Positions 17,707-25,922 of a stretch of DNA of 64,000 nt are shown here, piece by piece. The stretch spans positions 6,262,001 to 6,326,000 of the forward strand of contig NZ_CP159534.1 of NCBI RefSeq assembly GCF_040529335.1, read 5' to 3'. The first letter of the stretch is position 1. Each line of letters opens with the position of its first letter. Origin of the DNA: Streptomyces sp. HUAS MG91. Lineage in GTDB: Bacteria; Actinomycetota; Actinomycetes; Streptomycetales; Streptomycetaceae. The position numbers were made by a program, and so were the translations under genes. The notes under the pieces are model-generated. The model ran no database searches. It was not told where the DNA came from and saw only the letters and a program-made list of their open reading frames with translations.

Positions 17707-18990
17707 GTGGCAGCGACAGACGAGAACCTCCAGGTGAAGACCGACGCCGCACCGCCCGGCACGACACCGCCCGAGCCGCCCTCGGGCCCGGTGGCGGCCC
17801 CGCGCGCGGGAATGCCGCGCTGGCTGCCGCGCGCCATGGTGCTCGCCCTGGCCCTCATCGCCTGTTTCCAGCTGGGCAGCTGGGCCTTCCACCAGGTCAC
17901 CGGCCTGCTGATCAACGTACTGATCGCGTTCTTCCTGGCGCTCGCCATCGAGCCCGCGGTGAGCTGGATGGCGGCGCGCGGCATGCGCCGCGGCCTGGCC
18001 ACCGGCCTCGTCTTCCTCGGCGTGATGATCGCGACCGCCGGCTTCGTCTTCCTGCTCAGCTCGATGCTGGCCGGCCAGGTCGTCGACATGGTCGAGGACT
18101 TCCCGAAATATCTCGACCAGCTCATCAGCTGGGTCAACACGACGTTCCACACGGACCTGAGCCGGGTCGAGGTCCAGGACAGCCTGCTGCACTCGGACTG
18201 GCTGCAGAAGTACGTGCAGAACAGCGCGACCGGCGTCCTGGACGTGTCCGGGCAGGTGCTCGGCGCGCTCTTCCAGCTGCTGACGATCACCCTGTTCTCG
18301 TTCTACTTCGCCGCGGACGGCCCGCGCCTGCGCCGTGCGCTGTGCTCGGTGCTGCCGCCCGCCAAGCAGGCCGAAGTGGTGCGCGCGTGGGAGATCGCCG
18401 TCGACAAGACGGGCGGCTATCTGTACTCGCGCGGCCTGATGGCGCTCATCTCCGGGATCGCGCACTACATCCTGCTGCAGGCGCTCGGAGTGCCGTACGC
18501 GCCCGTGCTCGCCGTGTGGGTCGGGCTCGTCTCGCAGTTCATCCCGACCATCGGCACCTATCTGGCGGGCGCGCTGCCGATGCTGATCGCCTTCACGGTG
18601 GACCCCTGGTACGCGCTGTGGGTGCTCGTCTTCGTGGTGGTCTACCAGCAGTTCGAGAACTACATGCTGCAGCCGAAGCTCACCGCGAAGACGGTGGACA
18701 TCCACCCCGCGGTCGCCTTCGGGTCGGTCATCGTGGGCACCGCGCTGCTCGGCGCCGTCGGGGCGCTCATCGCGATCCCCGCCGTCGCCACGCTGCAGGC
18801 GTTCCTGGGGGCCTACGTGAAGCGGTACGACGTCACGGACGACCCGCGCGTGCAGGGGCGCCGCAGGCGGGGCGGCGCGCCGCCCCTCGCGCGCATGCGG
18901 CGTGCCCTGAAGGGACCGAACCACCCGGACGCCGCGTCCGCCGCCGGCACCGACGCCGACGCCGAGGCCCGGGAGTCCGAGGAGCCGTAG
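17707..18990 (+). CDS. AI-2E/PerM-family membrane transporter
   Basis: The 427-residue protein has a Pro-rich cytoplasmic N-terminus, about eight membrane helices with the large soluble insert of the family after helix three, and the conserved FIPTIGTYLAGALP region. The tail is Arg-rich and acidic at the end. The family name comes from an autoinducer-2 exporter, but most members are uncharacterised or act as ion antiporters, so the substrate is unknown. The start is uncertain: in-frame GTG and TTG codons occur from 17677 on, and the GTG at 17707 was chosen because it precedes the first polar residues common in this group. Confidence 0.82.
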   Translation: MAATDENLQVKTDAAPPGTTPPEPPSGPVAAPRAGMPRWLPRAMVLALALIACFQLGSWAFHQVTGLLINVLIAFFLALAIEPAVSWMAARGMRRGLATGLVFLGVMIATAGFVFLLSSMLAGQVVDMVEDFPKYLDQLISWVNTTFHTDLSRVEVQDSLLHSDWLQKYVQNSATGVLDVSGQVLGALFQLLTITLFSFYFAADGPRLRRALCSVLPPAKQAEVVRAWEIAVDKTGGYLYSRGLMALISGIAHYILLQALGVPYAPVLAVWVGLVSQFIPTIGTYLAGALPMLIAFTVDPWYALWVLVFVVVYQQFENYMLQPKLTAKTVDIHPAVAFGSVIVGTALLGAVGALIAIPAVATLQAFLGAYVKRYDVTDDPRVQGRRRRGGAPPLARMRRALKGPNHPDAASAAGTDADAEARESEEP

Positions 18991-19003
18991 GCGGCCGGGC
19001 GGT

Positions 19004-19774
19004 TCAGTACGTGACGACGGCCCAGGTGCCGGCCGCGAGAACCGCCACCGTGTAGGCGGCCACCGCGCCGTACATGACCCGTTCCTTGGTGCGGTCCCGC
19101 CATGCCGTGCGCGACATCAGCCAGGCCAGGGTCGGCAGGACGAGCACGGCGTGCAGGCTCACCCCGTGCAGCGGCTTGAGCGCGGCCGTCGAGTGGTACG
19201 CCGCCTCCTGATGTCCGCTCCTGGTGAGCGCCACACCCCGCGCGATCATGGCCGCGCCCGAGGCGAGAGCGACCAGGAGGACGGCGAAACCGGCGCGCAC
19301 GGCGAGCGGCATGCCCGTGCACCCGCTCGGCCGGTTGCGGAAGGACAGGACGGCGAAGACCGTCAGGAGCACCACCAGGACGCCGCCGCCCACGGCGAGC
19401 GACAGGGAGACGGCCGTGTCGAAGGGGGTCTCCACGTCGAGGTGCGACGGCACCTCGCGCCAGGCCTGGAGGGTGATGCCGCCGACCTCCAGGACGCAGT
19501 CCGCCGCGAACACCACGAGCAGGGCGCTCCGCAGCCGGGCGCCGACGCGCAGATACGACGTCACCCAGGTGAGGGCCATCAGGGTCAGGCCGAAGGAGAG
19601 CCCGAAGGTGAAGGGCTTGCGCCAGGAGACGGGGCCGTCCCACGGGCCGCCGTCGACCGCGAACACGACGAGATGGACGAGCCCCGACGCGACCAGGACG
19701 ACGCCGGTCGTGTGACAGAGCCGCTCGGCCGGGGTGAGCCGGGGCCCCGCGGGGCAGGGGTGGGAGAGGTCCAT
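19004..19774 (-). CDS. Hypothetical multi-pass membrane protein
   Basis: The 256-residue product contains seven predicted membrane helices separated by short loops, with Trp-rich edges ([14 protein letters not shown] near the second helix). It resembles hypothetical membrane proteins common in Streptomyces; I cannot assign a function. The ATG at 19774 is followed at once by the first soluble segment and helix one. It is convergent with the AI-2E-family gene (13-bp gap) and divergent from recA, with a 332-bp region between. Confidence 0.72.
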   Translation of the reverse strand: MDLSHPCPAGPRLTPAERLCHTTGVVLVASGLVHLVVFAVDGGPWDGPVSWRKPFTFGLSFGLTLMALTWVTSYLRVGARLRSALLVVFAADCVLEVGGITLQAWREVPSHLDVETPFDTAVSLSLAVGGGVLVVLLTVFAVLSFRNRPSGCTGMPLAVRAGFAVLLVALASGAAMIARGVALTRSGHQEAAYHSTAALKPLHGVSLHAVLVLPTLAWLMSRTAWRDRTKERVMYGAVAAYTVAVLAAGTWAVVTY

Positions 19775-19906
19775 GGGGACAAGGTTCGTCGGGCGGGCCC
19801 GCGCGGGCGTCGTCCGGCCGGAGACACCCTGCGTACGTCGCGGGGAGTACCCGGGGCGGTGGGCCGGAGGCGGGGCGGAGACTTGCTCCTGTGCCGCGTG
19901 GTGCGC

Positions 19907-19936
19907 TTGACACCAAAATCGAACATCCTTTCTTAT
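19907..19936 (+). promoter_or_regulatory. recA promoter with LexA (SOS) box
   Basis: TTGACA (19907-19912) is a consensus -35 and TCTTAT (19931-19936) a fair -10 at 18-bp spacing. CGAACATCCTTTC at 19920-19932 matches the actinobacterial LexA site GAAC-N4-GTTC with one mismatch and lies between the two hexamers, where repressor would block polymerase. It is very close to the GAACATCCATTC site I recall from S. lividans recA. The remaining 170 bases to the recA start include an AT-rich stretch but no other element I can name. Confidence 0.75.
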
Positions 19937-20106
19937 GGAGAGCCCAGGGACTCCTCTTCCCAGTAATTCCAAGGGATTCGGAGAGAGTCGCCGGGCGAAG
20001 AGCCTCGAGTTATCCACAGGCGGACGGGCGTCGAGGCCGATTGTCAGTGGCAGGCGTTAGCGTCTTTGACGTGAAGCGATCGACTCAAGCAAATCGGGTG
20101 GAACCC

Positions 20107-21222
20107 ATGGCAGGAACCGACCGCGAGAAGGCGCTCGACGCCGCGCTCGCACAGATTGAACGGCAATTCGGCAAGGGCGCGGTCATGCGCATGGGCGAGC
20201 GGACCAACGAGCCCATCGAGGTCATCTCGACCGGCTCGACCGCGCTCGACGTGGCGCTGGGCGTCGGCGGCATCCCGCGCGGCCGCGTGGTGGAGATCTA
20301 CGGCCCGGAGTCCTCCGGCAAGACGACCCTGACCCTGCACGCCGTCGCCAATGCCCAGAAGGCGGGCGGCGCGGTGGCCTTCGTGGACGCCGAGCACGCC
20401 CTCGACCCCGAGTACGCCAAGAAGCTCGGCGTCGACATCGACAACCTGATCCTGTCCCAGCCGGACAACGGCGAGCAGGCGCTGGAGATCGTCGACATGC
20501 TGGTCCGCTCCGGCGCCCTCGACCTGATCGTCATCGACTCCGTCGCCGCGCTCGTCCCGCGCGCGGAGATCGAGGGCGAGATGGGCGACTCGCACGTGGG
20601 TCTGCAGGCCCGTCTGATGAGCCAGGCGCTCCGGAAGATCACCAGCGCGCTCAACCAGTCCAAGACCACCGCGATCTTCATCAACCAGCTCCGCGAGAAG
20701 ATCGGCGTGATGTTCGGCTCGCCGGAGACCACGACCGGTGGCCGCGCGCTGAAGTTCTACGCGTCGGTGCGCATGGACATCCGCCGCATCGAGACCCTGA
20801 AGGACGGCACGGACGCGGTGGGCAACCGCACCCGCGTCAAGGTCGTGAAGAACAAGGTCGCGCCGCCCTTCAAGCAGGCCGAGTTCGACATCCTCTACGG
20901 CCAGGGCATCTCCCGCGAGGGCGGCCTGATCGACATGGGCGTGGAGCACGGCTTCGTCCGCAAGGCCGGCGCCTGGTACACGTACGAGGGCGACCAGCTC
21001 GGCCAGGGCAAGGAGAACGCGCGCAACTTCCTGAAGGACAACCCCGACCTGGCCAACGAGATCGAGCGCAAGATCAAGGAAAAGCTCGGCGTCGGCGTCA
21101 AGAAGGCGGAGGAGCCGGCCGCCGAGCCGGGCGAGGAAGCGGCGGCCGCCCCCGCCGAGGACGCGAAGACCGTCCCCGCTCCCAAGGCCGCCAAGTCCAA
21201 GGCCGCGGCGGCCAAGAGCTGA
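20107..21222 (+). CDS. recA: Recombinase RecA
   Basis: RecA forms nucleoprotein filaments on single-stranded DNA, carries out strand exchange and triggers LexA self-cleavage. The 371-residue protein has Walker A GPESSGKT (66-73), Walker B LIVIDSV, and the L2-loop [20 protein letters not shown]. The C-terminal 40 residues are a low-complexity Ala/Lys/Glu tail, longer than in E. coli and usual for streptomycetes. GGTGGAA upstream serves as ribosome binding site for the ATG at 20107. recX follows 3 bases after the stop, so both are probably on one transcript under the LexA-controlled promoter. Confidence 0.98.
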   Translation: MAGTDREKALDAALAQIERQFGKGAVMRMGERTNEPIEVISTGSTALDVALGVGGIPRGRVVEIYGPESSGKTTLTLHAVANAQKAGGAVAFVDAEHALDPEYAKKLGVDIDNLILSQPDNGEQALEIVDMLVRSGALDLIVIDSVAALVPRAEIEGEMGDSHVGLQARLMSQALRKITSALNQSKTTAIFINQLREKIGVMFGSPETTTGGRALKFYASVRMDIRRIETLKDGTDAVGNRTRVKVVKNKVAPPFKQAEFDILYGQGISREGGLIDMGVEHGFVRKAGAWYTYEGDQLGQGKENARNFLKDNPDLANEIERKIKEKLGVGVKKAEEPAAEPGEEAAAAPAEDAKTVPAPKAAKSKAAAAKS

Positions 21223-21225
21223 TCC

Positions 21226-22002
21226 GTGACACGACGAACCGACTGGGCCGAGTACGACGCCCTCCCCACCGCCGGTCGGGGCCGTGCGGGCGCGGGGGCG
21301 TACGACGATGCCGTGGACGGTGAGGCCGGTCACGACGTGGAAGCGGGGGACGGCGCGGTGGACGGGCCGCGCCGTGGCGGACGTTCGCGCGGCGGGGCCG
21401 GACCGCGCGGGCGCCGGCGCAGGGGCGGATTCGGGGATCCGTCCGGCGCCGCACCGGACGACGGCCCCTCCGACTCGTCGAGGGCCGAGCGGGGGGAGTC
21501 GTCGGGGGACCCGGCGGAGCGGGCGCGGAACATCTGCCTGCGTCTGCTCACCGGGACCCCGCGCACGCGCAAGCAGCTCGCCGACGCACTGCGCAAGCGG
21601 GAGATCCCGGACGACGTGGCCGAGGAGGTGCTGTCCCGGTTCGAGGAGGTCGGGCTGATCAACGACAGTGCCTTCGCCGATGCCTGGGTCGAGTCCCGGC
21701 ACCACGGGCGCGGTCTGGCGCGCCGGGCACTCGCGCGTGAGCTGCGCACCAAGGGGGTGGACTCCACGGTGATCGACGAAGCGGTGGGGCAGCTCGACTC
21801 CGATCAGGAGGAGGAGACGGCGCGCGACCTCGTCGCCCGCAAGCTCCGCTCCACACGCGGCCTCGACCGCGACAAACGGCTGCGCCGGCTCGCGGGGATG
21901 CTCGCGCGCAAGGGCTATCCCGAGGGCATGGCGCTCCGGGTGGTCCGGCAGGCGCTGGAGGAAGAGGGGGAGGAGACCGAGGACTTGGGGTTCGCGGAGT
22001 AG
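21226..22002 (+). CDS. recX: RecX, regulator of RecA
   Basis: RecX binds RecA filaments and limits their ATPase and recombinase activity. The conserved RecX body occupies residues about 95-250: ICLRLLTGTPRTRKQLADAL, VGLINDSAFADAWVESR and the three-helix repeats that follow. The first 95 residues are a Gly/Arg/Asp-rich disordered extension not found in most RecX proteins. The GTG start lies 3 bases after recA. Co-transcription with recA is the usual arrangement. Confidence 0.93.
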   Translation: MTRRTDWAEYDALPTAGRGRAGAGAYDDAVDGEAGHDVEAGDGAVDGPRRGGRSRGGAGPRGRRRRGGFGDPSGAAPDDGPSDSSRAERGESSGDPAERARNICLRLLTGTPRTRKQLADALRKREIPDDVAEEVLSRFEEVGLINDSAFADAWVESRHHGRGLARRALARELRTKGVDSTVIDEAVGQLDSDQEEETARDLVARKLRSTRGLDRDKRLRRLAGMLARKGYPEGMALRVVRQALEEEGEETEDLGFAE

Positions 22003-22029
22003 CGGCGGGCCGAGCGGCGGCTCCGGGGC

Positions 22030-22049
22030 GGGTGGGGTTTACCCCACCC
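22030..22049 (+). terminator. Hairpin after recX
   Basis: GGGTGGGGT (22030-22038) pairs with ACCCCACCC (22041-22049), 27 bases after the recX stop. No T-run follows. Confidence 0.6.
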
Positions 22050-22143
22050 CGAGACGCCTGGACGCCGCAGTGCGCGGGGTGTCGTGCGCGGGCCATCGTG
22101 GGCGCATGACCTTGAAGCCGCACACGGTTCACCGGGGGACGCC

Positions 22144-24684
22144 ATGATGCTGCGCTACGCACTGCAGACCGTACGCGATCGAAAGGGCGGGTTCCTGGGG
22201 GCCTTTCTCGCCCTGATGTGCGCCGCCGCCCTCGTCACCGCCTGCGGCACCCTGCTGGAGACGGGCCTGCGCGGCACCGTGCGCACCGAGCGCTACGGAG
22301 CCGCCCCGGTGCTGGTCTCCGCCGACCAGAGCGTGCACCGGACCGTCGTCAAGCACAAGAAGGGCAAGACGAAGGTCAAGCACAAGGCCAAGCCCCTCGC
22401 CGAGCGGGCCTGGCTGTCCCGGGACATCGTGCGCAAGGTGCGGGCGGTACCCGGCGTGCGCCGGGCCGTGCCCGAACTCACCTTCCTCGCCGAGCCGCTG
22501 GCGGCAGGCGCCGCCGATCCCGACCGGCCCGCCCACGGTCATGCCTGGGACTCCGCCGCCCTGACGCCCTACACGCTGGCCGCCGGCAGCGCACCAAGGT
22601 CCGCCGGCGACATCGTCGTGGACCGCGATCTCGCCGACCGCGCCCGTCTCACGGTCGGCGGCCGGCTCACGGTGCAGTCCACTCAGGATCCCCGTACGTA
22701 CCGGGTGACGGGGATCGCCGAACCCGGCGCGGGCAGTACGGTCACCCACCAGACGTCGTTGTTCTTCTCCACCGCCGAGGCCGAGCGGCTCGCCGCGCAC
22801 CCCGGCCGGGTGACGGCGATCGGCGTCGTGCCCGAACCGGGCCGGGACGTCGGCGAGTTGAAGAAGGCCGTCGCCGAAGCGCTCGACGGGACGACCGCGC
22901 GGGTCACCGCCGGAGCGGAGCGCGGACCGGTCGAGTTCCTCGACGCGTCCGCCGCGCGCGTGAAGCTCGTCAGCATGGGCGGGGCCATGGGCGGCACCTC
23001 CCTGCTCGTCGCCGTGCTCGTCGTCGTCGGCACCTTCGCCCTCTCCGTCCAGCAGCGCCATCGCGAGCTGGCCCTGCTGCGTGCCATCGCCGCCACCCCA
23101 CGGCAGATCCGCCGGTTGCTCGGATGCGAGGCGCTGGTCGTCGGCGCCGCCGCCGGGGCCGTCGGCTCACTCGCCGGGCTGCCGCTCGGCGGATGGCTGT
23201 ACGGGCGCTTCGTCGAACTCGGCTCCGTACCGCCCACGCTGGAGCGCACCGCCAGCTTCTTCCCGGTCGCCGCCGGGCTCGCCGCGACCCTCTTCGGCGC
23301 CTGGGCCGCCACCCGCGTCGCCGCCCGGCGCATCGGCCGGATCAGGCCCGCCGCCGCCCTCTCCGAAGCGGGCGGCGCACCGACGCGGCCCGCCGTGCTC
23401 CGGACCGCCGCCGGGCTCGTCGCCCTCGCCGGCGGCACCGTGCTCGTCGTCGTCCTGGCCGGGCTGCGCACCGAGGCCGCCTCGACGCCGGTGACGTTCC
23501 TGTCCGTCGTCGTGCTCGCCGTCGCCGTCTCCCTGCTCGGCCCGCTGCTGGTCCGGGCGACCACCGCCGTCCTGGGCCGGCCGCTGCGGACGATCGGCCC
23601 CGCGGCCCGGCTCGCCACGGCGAACCTGAAGGGGCACGCGGCGCGGATGGCCGCCGTCGTCACCCCGCTCACCCTCCTCACCGGCATGACCTGCACCGTC
23701 CTGTTCGTCCAGCCCACCCTGGGCGACGCCGCCCTCGCTCAGACACGGGCCGGGGTCCGCGCCGACCAGGTGGTCACCGCGCAGGGGCCCGGCGTCCCGG
23801 CGGCGGCCGTGCGCGAGCTGCGCCGGGATCCGGGGACCACCGCCGCCGAGGTCGTCCGCTCCACCGTCCGGGTCGGCCTAGACAAGTACCCGGTGCAGGG
23901 CCTCAACCCGGCCGGCCTCACCCGGACCTGGGACCCGGGCGTCACCGCCGGATCGCTGGAGCGCTTCGGGGCGCGCTCGGTCGCCGTCAGTGAACTCGCC
24001 GCCGATCAGCAGCGGGTGAAGCCCGGCAGCACCCTGAAACTGACGCTCGGGGACGGCACACCCGTCACCCTGACCGTCGCCGCCGTCTACGCGCGGGGTC
24101 TCGGCTTCGGCGATCTGACCGTCGCCCACGATCTGCTCTCGCGCCACGTCGACAATCCGCTCGCCTCCTCCGTGCTCGTCTCCACCACCCGCTCACAGGA
24201 ACAACTCACCACAGCCCTGCGAGAGTTCCCGGGCGTCCGCGTGCTCTCGCCGAGGGCTGCCGACGGGCTCCGGGCCGAACGGCAGCAGGCCGACGCCGAG
24301 GTCAACATCATCGCGATGGCACTGGTCCTCGCCTTCACCGCCATCGCCGTCGTCAACACCCTCGCGATGTCGGTGTCCGAGCGGATCCGCGAGTTCGCCC
24401 TGCTCCGGCTCGCGGGGGCGACGCGGCGCCAGGTGCTGCGCATGCTGCGGGTCGAGGCGCTGACCGTCGTCCTCATGGGAGTGGGCCTCGGCAGCGGGAT
24501 CGCGGCCGCCGTGCTCAGCGCCTTCAGCCTCGGCATGACCGGCACGGCGGCCCCGGCCGTCCTGCCGCTGACGTACGTCACCGTGGTCGGGGCCGCCGCC
24601 GTCCTCGCGCTCACGGCGACGGCGCTGCCGGGCCGGGCGGCCCTGCGGGTCCGGCCGGTGACCGTGGCGACGGCGAAGGAGTGA
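22144..24684 (+). CDS. FtsX-type ABC transporter permease
   Basis: The 846-residue membrane protein has the eight-or-more-helix layout of large MacB/FtsX permeases. One helix near the N-terminus is followed by a large extracytoplasmic domain (residues about 45-270), then the first FtsX helix bundle with the cytoplasmic block QQRHRELALLRAIAATPRQI, and a second, similar bundle near the C-terminus (RIREFALLRLAGATRRQVLR). A Lys-rich stretch of the ectodomain (KHKKGKTKVKHKAK) is unusual. No ABC ATPase gene lies next to it in this window, although such permeases need one. GGGGGA upstream supports the ATG at 22144. Confidence 0.87.
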   Translation: MMLRYALQTVRDRKGGFLGAFLALMCAAALVTACGTLLETGLRGTVRTERYGAAPVLVSADQSVHRTVVKHKKGKTKVKHKAKPLAERAWLSRDIVRKVRAVPGVRRAVPELTFLAEPLAAGAADPDRPAHGHAWDSAALTPYTLAAGSAPRSAGDIVVDRDLADRARLTVGGRLTVQSTQDPRTYRVTGIAEPGAGSTVTHQTSLFFSTAEAERLAAHPGRVTAIGVVPEPGRDVGELKKAVAEALDGTTARVTAGAERGPVEFLDASAARVKLVSMGGAMGGTSLLVAVLVVVGTFALSVQQRHRELALLRAIAATPRQIRRLLGCEALVVGAAAGAVGSLAGLPLGGWLYGRFVELGSVPPTLERTASFFPVAAGLAATLFGAWAATRVAARRIGRIRPAAALSEAGGAPTRPAVLRTAAGLVALAGGTVLVVVLAGLRTEAASTPVTFLSVVVLAVAVSLLGPLLVRATTAVLGRPLRTIGPAARLATANLKGHAARMAAVVTPLTLLTGMTCTVLFVQPTLGDAALAQTRAGVRADQVVTAQGPGVPAAAVRELRRDPGTTAAEVVRSTVRVGLDKYPVQGLNPAGLTRTWDPGVTAGSLERFGARSVAVSELAADQQRVKPGSTLKLTLGDGTPVTLTVAAVYARGLGFGDLTVAHDLLSRHVDNPLASSVLVSTTRSQEQLTTALREFPGVRVLSPRAADGLRAERQQADAEVNIIAMALVLAFTAIAVVNTLAMSVSERIREFALLRLAGATRRQVLRMLRVEALTVVLMGVGLGSGIAAAVLSAFSLGMTGTAAPAVLPLTYVTVVGAAAVLALTATALPGRAALRVRPVTVATAKE

Positions 24685-24727
24685 TTCCGCGGCCGTCGCC
24701 ACGGTCGGGGCCGAGGAGGGACCGGGG

Positions 24728-25129
24728 TCAGTCCGCGGAGACCGGAAGCCCGGCCGCGCGCCACGCCTGGAACCCGCCCACCAGATCCGTCGCCCGGTGC
24801 AGCCCCAACTGCCGCAAGGAGGCGGCCGCGAGGCTCGACGCGTAGCCCTCGTTGCAGACCACCACGACCCGCAGGTCGTGGCCGGTCGCCTCGGGGGCAC
24901 GGTGGCTGCCCTGCGGGTCGAGACGCCACTCCAGTTCGTTGCGCTCGACCACGAGGGCCCCGGGAATCAGTCCGTCGCGGTCGCGCAGAGCCGCGTACCG
25001 GATGTCGACGAGCAGTGCCTCGCCCGCCGTCGCCGCCGCGTACGCGTCCCGTGCCTCGACCCGGTCGAGGCCGGACCGTACGCGCTCCAGCAGTTCGTCG
25101 ATGCCCACCGGGCGGTCCGCGGCGCTCAC
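24728..25129 (-). CDS. Rhodanese-like sulfurtransferase
   Basis: The 133-residue protein is a single rhodanese domain with the persulfide-forming Cys at about 92 in the loop CNEGYAS, and an N-terminal LLVDIRY segment. It moves sulfane sulfur between small thiols or proteins. Its GTG start overlaps the stop of the cysteine dioxygenase gene by 4 bases (GTGA), so the two are translated together and probably act in the same cysteine-oxidation or persulfide pathway. Confidence 0.88.
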   Translation of the reverse strand: MSAADRPVGIDELLERVRSGLDRVEARDAYAAATAGEALLVDIRYAALRDRDGLIPGALVVERNELEWRLDPQGSHRAPEATGHDLRVVVVCNEGYASSLAAASLRQLGLHRATDLVGGFQAWRAAGLPVSAD

Positions 25130-25680
25130 TGCCAGTCCTCCGGGCGCTCCACCGTCTCCAGGCGCAGCAGCGGGCCGGTGCGGCTGTAGCGCCGGATCCG
25201 CGGGAGCGGCGGGTAGTAGGCGTGCACCGAGACGGCGTGCTCGGTGGTGGACTCGTTCAGGACCTCGTGGACGTGGTGGCGGCCGAAGGCGCGGCCCTGG
25301 CCCTTCGCCAACCGGCGTTCCCTGTCGAAGCCTTCGGAGAGCTCCAGGGTCTTCCAGCCGTCGGTGGGCAGGCGGGCGGCGAGCGAGTTCTCCGTCAGCG
25401 CGCCGGACGCGGTCAGGAAGGCGCCGACCGAATCGGCGTGGTCGTGCCAGCCGGTGCCCGTCCCGGGCGGCCAGCCGATCAGCCAGGCCTCGCTGCCGCC
25501 GGGGCCTTCGAGCCGCACCCACGTACGGCCTTCGGGGTCGAGCGGCAGGGAGGCGATGAGGTCCTGGTCCGCGGCGGTGCGGCGGACGAAGTCGAAGAGG
25601 TCGGCCTGGGTGGGCGCCGCGACCGAGGGCGCGGCGGAGGCAGCGGGTACCGATGCGGGCACAGACGTGGGTACAGACAT
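25126..25680 (-). CDS. Cysteine dioxygenase
   Basis: This is a cupin-fold non-haem iron enzyme that oxidises L-cysteine to cysteine sulfinate. Metal ligands are visible as His79 and His81 (WHDHADSVGAF) and His138 in GRHHVHEVLN. The first 25 residues are a low-complexity Ala/Pro/Val/Ser stretch. The length, 184 residues, is typical of bacterial type I enzymes. A relative acting on 3-mercaptopropionate is possible. A cysteine-rich leader peptide and a hairpin precede the gene, which fits control by cysteine supply. Confidence 0.88.
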   Translation of the reverse strand: MSVPTSVPASVPAASAAPSVAAPTQADLFDFVRRTAADQDLIASLPLDPEGRTWVRLEGPGGSEAWLIGWPPGTGTGWHDHADSVGAFLTASGALTENSLAARLPTDGWKTLELSEGFDRERRLAKGQGRAFGRHHVHEVLNESTTEHAVSVHAYYPPLPRIRRYSRTGPLLRLETVERPEDWQ

Positions 25681-25712
25681 GAAAACCGTCCTGGGTTCGC
25701 GAAGACCGCACG

Positions 25713-25744
25713 CCACCGGCCCGACGACGGCCGGGAGGCGGTGG
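25713..25744 (-). promoter_or_regulatory. Candidate attenuator hairpin
   Basis: On the minus strand CCACC (25744-25740) pairs with GGTGG (25717-25713), and GGCC/GGCC inside extends the stem around a bulge. It lies between the leader peptide stop and the cysteine dioxygenase start, where ribosome position on the leader could decide whether it forms. Confidence 0.45.
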
Positions 25745-25768
25745 GGCGCGAGAAGGAAGAAGGCGAAT

Positions 25769-25816
25769 TCAGCAGGACGGGCGACACACGCAGCCCGCAT
25801 AGCGGACGAGGTCCAT
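25769..25816 (-). CDS. Cysteine-rich leader peptide (attenuation)
   Basis: The 15-residue frame reads MDLVRYAGCVCRPSC and ends in TGA. Three of the last seven residues are cysteine. GGAGGG lies 6 bases before the ATG. A GTG at 25840 is in frame and would add RLWRRVH before the Met, also seen in related streptomycete leader peptides, but it lacks a ribosome binding site. The peptide precedes the cysteine dioxygenase gene by 88 bases. When cysteine is scarce a ribosome should stall on the Cys codons and change folding of the RNA downstream. Actinobacterial leaders of this kind are known upstream of sulfur-metabolism genes. Confidence 0.75.
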   Translation of the reverse strand: MDLVRYAGCVCRPSC

Positions 25817-25868
25817 ATGGACCCTCCGCCACAGGCGCACATGCGTGTCGATCGTCGTCACGTTCCGG

Positions 25869-25897
25869 AGTACACCATGGCGGTAGGGGCCGGTCAA
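25869..25897 (-). promoter_or_regulatory. Promoter of the leader-cysteine dioxygenase-rhodanese unit
   Basis: On the minus strand TTGACC (25897-25892) and TGTACT (25874-25869) form a -35/-10 pair at exactly 17-bp spacing, placing the start of transcription about 20-45 bases before the leader peptide. Confidence 0.6.
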
Positions 25898-25922
25898 CTC
25901 TTGTTCACGGGGCGCGCGAAGC

